64,000 bases of DNA from NCBI GenBank assembly GCA_034359265.1, contig CP136890.1, positions 84,035,501-84,099,500 of the forward strand, in the 5' to 3' direction. Source of the DNA: Canna indica (lineage: Eukaryota; Streptophyta; Magnoliopsida; Zingiberales; Cannaceae). The translations under genes were made by a program, and so were the position numbers. Shown in pieces: positions 35,210-46,200 of the stretch (position 1 is the first letter of the stretch; each line of letters opens with the position of its first letter). Under the pieces are notes generated by a model, which saw nothing but the letters and a program-made list of their open reading frames with translations, did no database searches and was not told the DNA's origin.

Positions 35210-35507
35210 TTAGGTTGACGAGGCGGGGCTATGGATGCCAGACAGGATCTCGATCTCATTCTCGACCTCATCCCGAGCAGTGGCCGTAGGCGGGGGCGAG
35301 GACGACGAGGCGAGGTGGTAGTGACGACGAGGCGAGGTGGTAGTGCCGACGAGAGGGGCGCTTGACCGCAACAAGACGACCACCATGGAGGACGGCCTTG
35401 TAGACGGCGCCATGGGTGCTGCGCCCGAGGAGGACGCCCTCTGAGAAGTTTCCAGTGGCGGAATTCGAGCTCAAGGTAAGTGAACTAGCGGATGTGGGGT
35501 TGGGCAC
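35210..35507 (-). pseudogene. Receptor-like kinase N-lobe fragment
   Basis: The minus strand encodes NFSEGVLLGRSTHGAVYKAV then LHGGRLVAVKRPS: the Gly-rich loop and the VAVK lysine of a plant receptor-like Ser/Thr kinase. After a 42-bp region in which a CGAGGCGAGGTGGTAGT unit is duplicated, another frame gives DEVENEIEILSGIHSP, the alpha-C helix region. The rest of the kinase is missing. The HGAVYKA...AVKRPS wording recalls the Arabidopsis At3g51990 group, from memory only. Confidence 0.6.
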
Positions 35508-35918
35508 TGGAATAGTTCGATTGTGGGAGGTTGTCGGCGATCTACTGCGGCGGAGAAGGAGGCTTTTTCCTTTGAGTCTAGCATTTTATTTTATATATAT
35601 ATATATAGACGCGATGACGTGGTAGCAAAATATTTTTCTATTTATCTGATACAAGTCAGCAATGCCACATCATCGATCGCTGAAACGGTGAAACTAATAA
35701 ATGGTTGACGTCGAGATAAAAATTGAAACAAAATTAAAGTTGAAGTATAAAATTGATTCAAATAAAAAATTGGATAATAATTGAGAAAACATCCAAAGTT
35801 AAGGATATATTATATAATTAATCCAAAAATAAATCAATCGCGAAACCTTACGAAGAACATGAGAAACTTTAAAGAAGTGATCTATCTACTGATCGACGGT
35901 ATATTTTCTTTCCTTCTT
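35508..35918. other. Intergenic stretch
   Basis: Short TA run at about 35593-35608, otherwise AT-rich sequence with nothing recognised. Confidence 0.45.
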
Positions 35919-35926
35919 CTTGCATG

Positions 35927-36438
35927 TAGGGATGACAGCGGATCGGATACGATGCAGATATCGTATTATTCGCATTCGCATCGGCACCGTACCTCATATT
36001 CATATATCTGTATTTGCACCGTATCCGCTACATATATGAATATAGATATTCATATATGTACTGCTTCAAATGCGAATATTCACACCGTATTTAATAAAAA
36101 TATATTAAAATAATATATTTAATTTAAAAAATCAATAAATTACCGATTCAAATAATATGCTTAATATATACTTGATATGAAATTACCATAGAGCCTTTAT
36201 ATGTGTTAATAATTTATATGGACAAAATAGTAATTCAAAGATGCGGATAGACGGTGCATGCTGATATGGTGCGGATCCACAGTCATATCCGTATCTGCAC
36301 CGTATTCGCGCGGATATAAATTAATTTTCTAGATCTATATACATATCCATATTTATTTTTATTTGCGGATATGAATCAGATATGATGTAGATATATATAA
36401 TTTTTAGTTAGTAGATACGGATAAAATTATCACTCCTA
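35927..36438. mobile_element. hAT-like MITE with GCGGATACGG-type motifs
   Basis: Starts TAGGGATGACAGCGGATC and ends TTATCACTCCTA. Flanks CTTGCATG (35919-35926) and TTTGTATG (36439-36446) match at 6 of 8 positions. The interior is rich in ATATCCGTATCTGCACCG-like phrases. A related left end is at 57578. Confidence 0.65.
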
Positions 36439-37163
36439 TTTGTATGAAATTCTCCTTAAAAAGAAACATTGATATTTAATGGATTAAAAGTGATATTGAT
36501 TAGGGGAATTGTATATGCTTTAATATTCCATGCCAACAAATTGATATAAATTTAAAATTTTAAGAATAAATTAGATGTAAATAAAATATTGACTTGTATC
36601 ATAATTAATCCAAGCTGAGTATTTTTAAAAAAAATCCATATAATCTTATGAGAAAATCCCAAAATCAGAATAAAAAATAGAAATGTCTAAAATCTGGATT
36701 TAAAAAAATTGATTCTACGTTCTAATATTTTTTGGCTAAAATCTTTAATTAAAAGTGCTTATCCAAAAGCCTTTTTTTTGAAGTATAATGTTCCAATTAA
36801 ATGTTCTAAAATCTATTCAAGACTTTTGTTAGTCTTTAATAAAAAATATCTCATTTTCTATATATATACCCATTTAGGCTCTTTATATTTTTTGGGGTCT
36901 AGGAATAATTTTATGAATTATTGAGTTACAATTTTTTTTGAGAAATTCAAAACATATTTTTTTCTTGAGATTTGGACATGTTTAATAATTTTGCAGAAGC
37001 TTTTGAACAAAATAATATCTCAATATCTAGAAGTTTAGAAAGCCTCCTCATTTTTTATGATGCCTAGAAATATTTCGATGAATTATATATTTTTTTGAGA
37101 ATTTTAAACACATTTCTATTGAGATGAAAAATTATTCAAGAGTGTTGGGCACAAATTCATTAA

Positions 37164-39028
37164 GGGGGCGTTTGGTTGCCCGTAAGTACAAATGCTGCAA
37201 CTCTAGTTGCAGCATTTAGATAACAAATTTGTTTGGTTGGCTGCAAAATCATTTTGCAGCATTTACTAGTTGCAACTTGTATTTCAAATATCATTTGCGG
37301 GGCAAGTAGAATTCTAGCTCAAAAAGCCCGCAATACAAGATTGCGGGCTGCAAATGCAATAATTTAAATATTGAAAAATAATTAATTTTGGCGACGTAGA
37401 GTCGTCAGATGAAGACGAGAAAAATATCAAAGTTGTAGGTTTTTGCGCGCTGAACCTGATGGTAGTGTCAGATTTTACATCTGATGTCATTTGATAGATT
37501 TTTTAATATATTTTCAGTATTATACAAAAATTAAAAATTATTAATTTGTCAGACAAATCGTGTTGGGCCTAAGTTTTTAGCCTGGCCCGAAAAAATTTGT
37601 CCCAGGCTCGACCCAAAAAATTTATGCCCGACCCGGCCCGAAAAAATTTGTGCCCGGCCCGGCCCGAAAAAATTCATGTCCGTCCCGCCCCGAAAAAATT
37701 TGTGTCCGCCCGGCCCAAAAATTTGTGCCCGACCCAGCACGAAAAACTTGTGCCCGACTCGGCCCAAAAAAATTTGTGTCCGACCCGACCCAAAAAATTC
37801 GTGCACTGCACGGCCCGTCCCAGCCCGGCTCGGTTCGAAAAAATTCGTGCCCAACCCGGCCTGAAAAATTTCGTGCCCAGCCCGACTCAAAAATTTCGTG
37901 CCTGGCCTAGCCCGAAAAAATTTGTGCTCGGCCAGGCCCGAAAAAATTCGTGCTCAGCCTGGCTCGAAAAAATTCACTGTCGGCCCGACCCTGCCCAAAA
38001 AAAATTCGTACCCCTGCCCGGCCCGAAAAAATTCATGCCCGACCCAAAAAAATTTGTGCCCAACCCAGCCCTGCCCGAAAAAATTTATGCACTGCCCGAC
38101 TCGTGCCGACCCGAAAAAATTCGTGCCTTGCCCGCCCCAAAATTATTCGTGCACGGCCCAACCCCAAAAAATTCGTGCCCAACCCGGCCCAAAATATTTT
38201 TTGCTCGGCCCGCCCCAAAAAAATTCGTGCCCGGTCTGGCCCGAAAAAATTCTTGCCTGGCCCTGCCCGAAAAAATTCGGTGTCGGCCCTGCCCAAAAAA
38301 ATTCGTGTCCCGACCCGACCCGAAAAATTTCATGCCCAGCCCGACCTAACACGAAAAGAAATTCATGCTCAGTCCGAAATATTTGCATCGGGCCCAACCT
38401 TGCCTGGAAAAATTCGTGCACTGCCCATCTTGACTCGGCTCGGCCCGGCCCGAAAAAATTCCTGCCCGACCCGGCCTGAAAAAATTCATTTCCCGGCCCA
38501 GCTCAAAAAAATTCATGCCCGGCCCGGTCTGACCAGAAAAAAAATTCGTGCCCAGCCCGAAAAAAAATTGTGTTCGGCCCAGCCTTGCCCGAAAAAATTC
38601 GTGCACTGCCCAACCTGTCCCGGTCTGGCTCGGGCCGACTCGAAAAAATTCGTGTCCGGCCCGGCCCAAAAAGATTTGTGCACGACCCGACCCAAAAAGT
38701 TCGTGCCCGGCCTGCCCGAAAAAGTTTGTACCCGGCCCGGATAAATTCGTGCATGCTCGGCCCATCCCGTCCCGGCCCGGCTCAGCCCGACTTGAGAAAA
38801 TTCGTGCCCGACCCGACCCGAAAAATTCCGTAAGATGCAAGTTGCATGTTGCAAGTTGCAAGTGTAATTACAACTTCCATTTGCGGCCAACCAAATACTT
38901 GCAAATAGAAGTTGCAACTCTACTTGCGGGCAACCAAACGGTAGGCTGCAAAATCTATTTGCGGGCATTTGCTTTTGCATGCAAATAGATTTTACAGCAT
39001 TTACACTTGCGGGTAACCAAACGCCCCC
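37164..39028. mobile_element. Harbinger/Tourist-like non-autonomous transposon
   Basis: 1865 bp with terminal inverted repeats starting GGGGGCGTTTGGTT (left GGTTGCCCGTAAGT, right GGTTACCCGCAAGT). Flanked by TAA at 37161-37163 and 39029-39031, the 3-bp target of PIF/Harbinger elements. Sub-terminal parts repeat GTTGCAACT, GCAAATAGA and TGCAGCATTT. No transposase is present; the core is a minisatellite. It sits inside one unit of the surrounding AT-rich array. Confidence 0.9.
37555..38830. repeat. GC/A-rich minisatellite (CCCGGCCCGAAAAAATTCGTG units)
   Basis: About 45-50 copies of a variable 21-33-bp unit, mostly near 26 bp, with a fixed AAAAAATTYGTG part and a variable number of GGCCC/GACCC pentamers. 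The unit length is usually not a multiple of three, so long open frames across it on both strands are by-products. Confidence 0.95.
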
Positions 39029-39790
39029 TAAAAAATTTTGTCAAAATTTTTGAACAAAAAATTATCTCATTATCTACAAGTCCCATAAGCTTTTCTGTAT
39101 TGCTTGGTTTCTAAGAACAATTGTATAAATTATATATTTTTTAAAAAAATTAAAATATATTTTTAATGAGATTTCTCGTATATGCAAGTCTTATAAACCT
39201 TATCATATTTTTTTATCCATATCAACAATTTGATGGAATTTCATTTTTTTTGAAGAATTTGAAATACATTTTTCAATGAGATTTGTGCATATTAAAGAAT
39301 TTTGTAATATCTCATTATCTATAGGGGCCTCATGGCCCTCATATACCTCATCATTCTTTTTGGGTGTCTAAAAATAATTTTATAAATCATATAATTTTTT
39401 AAAAATTTAAAATAGTTAATTTTCTATTAAGAGTTTTGAGCAAAACTCTTGAAACTCATTTAAGAGTAGTTTCAAGAGTTTAATCGAAACTCTTCAACAA
39501 AAAAATATCTCATAAATTTTATATATTTTTTGTTCATAAAAATAATTTTATGAATTATAATTTTTTGAAATTAAAAAAATATTTTCAGTAATATCTAAAC
39601 ATAGTAAGATTTAAATATTTTCAAAATTTTTACTGAAATTATTAAATAGAAAATTATCTCGTGATCTAAGGGTCCATAAGTCTTGTTATATATTTTTTCC
39701 TAGGAAATGAATTATAATTTTTTTGGGGAGAATTTAAAAAGTATATATATTTTTAATTTTGGTTTAAGAGAATTTTATTAATTATTATTT

Positions 39791-40250
39791 TGATTTCGTT
39801 AAATTTTGCGTAAATTATTCCGACTTTGAGAAGATGCATTATACAATAAAAAAGAGACAAAGACCAGTCAAATCAAAATTAGCGTGACCGGTACATGCCA
39901 ACGTGGAGCTTCCTGCGGCAGAGCACGCACTGCCTCTCCGTGAGAATCCACTCGCCACGTGTCCACTTCGCCCCCGCTTGTGCTCCCTTCCGACCACAAT
40001 CGCAGCGCCCTTCTCCGCCTCATACCCAACAAAATCTCATCCCAATTCCCAGTTCGCAACTCTTCCTCCGCCGTCGGATCTCGAACAGACGGCTTACATC
40101 GCTCGCCACTGGCGTTACGTCTCCCACCACGTAAAATGAACGCATGGCTTCGGAGTTCGGACAAAACGCTGCAGTTTACTTTTAATCTTCCTCTTTCCTC
40201 AATAGAACACAACTCAAAAAAGGGGAGGAAGAAGAAGCCTGACGCAAGCA
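39791..40250 (+). promoter_or_regulatory. CGLD27 upstream region with a G-box
   Basis: CCACGTGTCC places a CACGTG G-box at 39956-39961, about 290 bp upstream of the CGLD27 start. G-boxes are bound by bHLH and bZIP factors. Arabidopsis CGLD27 is reported to be iron-responsive, and bHLH factors of that pathway bind such sites, so a link is plausible but not shown. No TATA box was identified. Confidence 0.5.
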
Positions 40251-43200
40251 ATGCTTAGGCTGCAGATTTCTAGCTGCGTAAATGGAATCAAAGACAGCAG
40301 AAGTATACCGAGAGCTGGTGGCGGCCACCACCGTGGAGAGCTGGTCCTCGGAGTTTGGAAGTGGAAAGGCGCCACCAGGTGGAACCACATATGCTGTATC
40401 AGGGCTGTGCAGGATGATGCTGAAGGCAGCGGCGGCGGCGCTGGAGGCTTCGCGGGGCAAAGTTGGGATGCTGGCTTGGAGGTTCAAGTCCCCTTCGAGC
40501 AGAGACCTGTGAGTACTTAAAATCTTGTAAAACATCAAAGCTTAGGAAATATTTACTGAGTAATTCAATTATTAAATAGCTGGAGAATCGATCAGAATAG
40601 TTTTCCCTTCAAAAAAGAATGGCGATTCATACGTTGAATCAGAAAGATGAGGAAGAATTAATTTGTTTAAGCTGATGCCAACTTAAGCCTGATCATTGTT
40701 CAGATCAATTAGGGTTCTGTCGATCAGTTTATTTAAAGGGAAGAAGGAAATATACTAATTTGACTTGGAAAGCGAGTTAGATATATTTGTTATAAAATCA
40801 CTACTTGTACAGTGAAATTTATAACGCTTTTCAAGGTAGCTATGTGGAAACTTTTATAGCATGTTAATTTATTTTACGGGATAAAGGAGGATAGGATGAG
40901 GGGCGGATTTCAATCTCCCTTTCTTTTGTGAAAAAGATAATTTTGATATTATCTTGGATGTACACTGAAAAAAAGAATCCTAGCTAACCTCCTCTTATTT
41001 CTTATCGTATCCTATCTAGTGAAACAAATATACCATTACTTTTATATCTATAACTATCGTTTTCATGGTGACAATATCTATACTATTCCTATATCATTAA
41101 GAATAACAAATTGGCATTTAATCTTTTCCAGAATATATCCTGCAGAATTGCTCTGTAGTTCTTAGCATAGTCAGATTAGTGAAGTTAAACTTATTGATGT
41201 ACATGCAGATTATGCACAACTTTTACCTTTTCTTTTCTAATATTATGTTTCTCTTAATTAATCATATGAAACAGGTTAACGAGTATGCAGCATTGAAAGA
41301 TACCACCCTTTACTCATGGGGAGAATTAAGTCCAGGGAATTTCTTCGTGCGCCTTGGCAGCTTATCACTAATAACATTTACTATTTTAGGAGCACCAATA
41401 GCAGCTGCTAGCTTTAGCCCTTCAAAGGTATATATGTTCACATGACCCCTCTGATTAATTCAAATGCTGATCTAGTATTTTTTGTTGTTCATTTTGTTAG
41501 AATAAAGTATGTAATTATTTTTTTGAATCAAATAAAGTATGTAATTAGATAAAAGAAAAATTGCATGTACCCCAAGATACTTGAAAGTCAAGTACTTCAA
41601 CCATATATCCCAAGATAATCAACCATATAAATATATGTAAAAAAAAGTACATATACTTATGACTTGAAGCTATATTGTTTAGAAGAGAGCGAAGGCAAAT
41701 ATATGGAAATTTTTAATAAAAACCTAAATACTTCAATCTTTTGGCAATAGTTCAGACAACTATAGAAAATGATCTAAAGTTATATTTTTTTGAAAGGTAG
41801 AAACCTGCAATCTATTCAAGAGATATGAAAAGAGTACAGGTACAAAGTAGGAAGTAAGAACAAAGGAAAGAAACAAAAATCAGATAGCTCCAAACAAGAT
41901 TAACAAAGAGTCGAAGTAACAGCTGACAAAGCTCTTGAGTTATAGTTTGAAATTGAAGTGTCTTGGTGGAAAATTCGAGAGTTCCTCTCAAACGAGACGA
42001 ACTAGGACCAAATTAGGATAAGCCGAACTCGCATCATTCCTCTACGTTTATTGATCAAATTCCTCTTGTTCCAAGAACGGTAATCAAACGAGAAGAAATT
42101 ATGTCCCGTAGTCGTGAGAAATACTTGCCAACCGCTTGCGGTGTAAGGGCAAGATTTGAACAAGTGTTGATGAGATTCATTGTGGTTGTGGCAGAGAAGG
42201 CAGACTTAGTCGGTCGTGATCCCCACTTGAACAATCGGTCCCGAGTGAGCACTCTTCTCCTAACCAGAGCTAACTAAAAACCGAAATCTTAGGAGGTAGT
42301 TCCTGCTGCCATAGAAATTCCTCATATTGATCTTTCGCACCTCGAAAGATCAGCAGACGATAGAGACTACGTGTGGAGAAAATTTCGTCAGTGTTCCACT
42401 TCCAAAGTATAGAGTCCTCCTCGTTGGGTTGCTGCACTTCTTCTAAATCTTTAATAAACATCAACAAGATATCCTCCAGCATCAAGGAAGAGAAGCTCAG
42501 GTTCCAACTAGCAAAGAGGTTCCAACCAGCAAAGAGACCATCAGCTGGCTTCGTGAATGGAGATATTCAGCTGCTTAGAGAAATAGAAGATATAGGGGTA
42601 TTAACGGCTAGGCAACTCCCCTGCTTCCACTTATCTGTCCAAAGCTTGAAGTACTCTCGTGTACTCTCCTCTTCCCACCTGAAAACGTGTACAAGCTAGG
42701 AGCGAATCAACAAACCTATATAGGTCCTCCAAATCGGGGACGCCTTCCTCAAGAAGTTCCCATTGTTCCAAAGTCTGAATTCTCCGTAGACTTGCCACAT
42801 AAACTCCACTCGAGGTAAATCAAATATCTGAATCAGCTTTCTGCGCTTTGAATTCTAAGATATCGAGCCCACCCTCCTTCCTTGGGCAAGTAAGGTAGCT
42901 CCATTCGACCAAGCACTTGCCCTTGAGGGCCAGACTATCGGAGCCACTCTAGAAGAAATTACACCTTCTATGATCAATCATCTTGATAACCCAGTCTTGA
43001 GCTTTAAAAATGGAGAGCATGTAAGCCGCAGAACTGCTGAGGGTGATGTTGATTAAAGTGATCTGCCCCGCTTGTGAGAGAAACCAACCTTGCCAAGAGC
43101 TGAGTCCGTCGTCAATCTTTGTGATCAAGTGCAGCCAGTCATCCTTGTTTAGCCTACCCAACTTCAGTGGTAGCCCCAAATATCTAAGAGGGAATCCAGC

Positions 43201-46200
43201 AGGTCCGCATTTCATTTTATGCGCCAGAAATCTTGTAGTTTCATAATCACCGTTCAAGGATAAGATGCTAGACTTGCCGAGATTAATTTTAAGGCCTGCC
43301 GCAAGCTCGAAGCAGCGAAGGAGAAGACGACTAAGGTTCCATATGGCAAAGCAGTATTAGGTCGTCAGTGAATAGAAAGTGGGTGACTCCATTATGCACC
43401 AAATGCTCTAGGACCCCCGAATATGTCCATTCCCAATCAATGACCAAGTTAAAGATAAAGACAGGATTTTCTTGTCGAACTCCACTCTTGTGACGGAAGA
43501 AGTTACCGTATTGTCCATTAATAAGAAGAGCTGATTCAGTGGAAAGCAAGTGAAGGATCTAAGAACACCATTTGCTCGGAAAGCCTTTGGCCACCAACAT
43601 GTCCAGCTATAGAGTCAAAAGCTTTTTTGAAGTCAACCTTGAGTAGCATTCCATTTTCCCTGAGCTGATTAGAAGCCCATACAACTACCATAAAACAGTT
43701 CAGCGTACTCCTCCCGTTTGTTCAGCGTACTCCTCCCTTTTGTGTAGGCACTTTGGGAACCGGAGATCAGATTACTCATCAAAGGCTTTAAACGGCGTGC
43801 CAAGACCTTGGAGAAAATACGGACAATGTTGTTCTCGAGACAGATAGGCATGATCTAAAGTTATATGACAAATCATAATTTTAACTAGAGGGTAATTATC
43901 TGGTAGAGCATACAAATCCATAATATCTCATAATAGTACAATGCCTGGCATGGTTCAGGTGCACAATCCTTGCACCATTATGAGATCTGAAGGAGATAAA
44001 TGTATGCAACTTTGCTCATTGACTTGGTCTGCTCTTCTTTCAATTCTCTTTTACCTACACTTCCTGGAATTTGTGCACCTCCAAAATCAATTACCATTTA
44101 ACTTTGATTCTGATTGGCTTCTTGGTAGCTGTACACCATTAGCCTTACAACTGATGTTGGGATTCCTAGACATTTTCCAGAATTAATTATTACTCTCTTT
44201 GGTGGATTTGGAATGCTTGTAATATGGTAGCTTGTAGGGCTCCAAAACCCTCTCCTTTTACTATTGTTCATAAAATTTTTTTTTTTTTGACTTTGAATAC
44301 CTGGAATCTTATTCAAGAGGGTTGAAAAGATTACAGGTGAGGGGGAGAATTGATAAAAGTAAGTCTAAAATCGATAAATATAGTATGGCCATAGGCCTAC
44401 AACCTAATGTCATGAAAGACATTTGATACAACAATCAAGGAAACTTGCAGCCGCAGCAGCCAATGATTGAGGGGAAGATCGTCGCTCTTTGAATATACGC
44501 GAGTTGCATTCGAACCATATGAACCAACACCATATCAGAGTTAGCTTCAGTTTGTCTCGGATGAGGGATGAACTCGAGCAGTTTCTAGAGCATTGAGCGG
44601 GTGTGAAGATATGGAAGAACGGAATATGTAAACCCGAAAGGAAAAAAGTCCATCCAGCTGAAGTGAAATCGCATTCTGAGAAAAGATGAAGATGTGATTC
44701 TTTGATCCCAGAACAGAGAGGACAGTCTTCATCCAATACTATACACCATTTTGCAACACGATCGCGAGTCAGCAACCTGTTCCGCATCCATAACCACCCA
44801 AAAATGGAGATTTTTGGCGGAAGTTTAAGTCTCCATAGAATCGCAGATGAGTGTGAAGTGATCCCGCGGAAGGTGAGGATTCGATATATACTGCTGGTGG
44901 AATATATGCCGTCAGAAGACCATCTCCAGCCGATACAATCATCTGCCGACGATGAGCAAAGCCTATTTAAATCTTCTGTAAAATGGGAAAGGGACTCCGC
45001 ATCTACAGGGTAGCTGAAGGATAAGTTCCAGCCATCGAATGTGCCATCTTCAAGTGTGTTTCTGGCTTCGAATATAGAGCAGCTCCGGTTCGTTGAGAAG
45101 GAATAAAGATTAGAAAATTTGATCATAGGGCAGTATCCATCGAGCCAAGGATCCGTCCATAGGCGCACCCGATGACCGGCCCCAACCTTAATGGAAGTAC
45201 CCAATCTGATCAACTCAAGAAAGGGGATCATATCTCGCCAAATTGGGGAGGCAATACGATAAAAAGAAGAGCTGCTCCATGAGCGATAATCTCCATATAA
45301 TCTCTCCATAATTTGAACCCAGCATAAATCTGCACTTTGAATGATCTTCCATATCCAGCCACCTAAACGGGCGCAATTATGGGCATGGATATCAAGAATA
45401 CCGAGGCCTCCCTCATTGCGAGAGCAAGTAAGATGATCCCATCGAACCAGAGATTTACCAGCAGGCGTACGACCAAGAGAGCCAGTCCAAAAAAAAGCAC
45501 GACGTCTAGAGTCAATCTCCTTAAGAACCCAAGCCGGTGCTTTAAAGATGGAGAGCATATATGCTGAGGTGCTTGTAATCGAGCTATTTATGAGAGTTAA
45601 ACGCCCCCCTCGAGAAAGAAGTCGACCTTGCCAGGAGTTTAGCTTTGCATCCAACTTGGTAATCAAAGTATACCAATCAGATCTGTTAGGCCGGCCCACC
45701 TTCAATGGAAGGCCTAGGTAGCGAAGTGGGAATTCAGCGGCGTGGCATCCCATGAAAGAGGCCACTTGTTCGGCCACGGGGAGACCACCAAGGAGACTGG
45801 TAACAGAGGATTTGTTTGGGTTAATGTGAAGGCCAGAAGCAAGATCAAAACATCTCAATAATAATCGAAGATTTTCTAGGAAGAACGCCGAGTTTGAACA
45901 GAATATAATCAGATCGTCCGCAAATAAGAAGTGATGGATTCCACCCTGGATCCGTTGATGAAGAACCCCCTGAATGAGATTGTTCTGAGCAGCAGAGGCC
46001 AGAAGCCGAGAGAGACAATCAGAGGCGAGTATGAAAAGGAATGGAGAAAGGGGATTACCCTGTCTCACACCGGATTTGTGGCGAAATGGAAGACTCCTAA
46101 GACCGTTAACAATGATAGTGGATTCTGTCTCCAATATATGCTTGATCCATAAGCGCCATATTTGCGAGAAACCGCGAGCCTCAAGCATATCCATAATGAA

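Larger units (their letters stand above)
36447..39790. repeat. Degenerate AT-rich tandem array, split by a Harbinger-like element
   Basis: From about 36780 to 37163, and again from 39029 to about 39740, a unit of roughly 130-190 bp recurs with heavy divergence. It contains ATATCTCATTATCTA, AAGTC-CATAAGCCT, TTTTTGGG-TCTA-GAA, AATTTTATGAATTATA and TTTTTTGAGAATTT-AAA, in that order. I count about seven units. The 330 bp before it are AT-rich and unassigned. No coding capacity. Confidence 0.65.

Noticed and set aside
37555..38830. CRISPR-like array of short repeats
   Set aside because: The repeats are contiguous and variable without unique spacers, and the DNA is plant nuclear.
37549..38980. Several open frames of 80-264 codons on both strands, rich in Ala-Arg-Lys-Asn-Ser-Cys-Pro-like repeats
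   Set aside because: They are translations of a minisatellite whose unit is mostly not a multiple of three. Equivalent repeats appear in several frames on both strands, with no start context.
39868..40251. Minus-strand open frame of 127 codons upstream of CGLD27
   Set aside because: It overlaps the CGLD27 upstream region and start codon, shows no domain, and its composition follows the GC-rich leader.
40282..40512. Alternative CGLD27 start in another frame (from an ATG at 40282)
   Set aside because: That frame does not lead into the conserved QRPVNEY segment across the 40508/41275 splice, whereas the frame from 40251 does.
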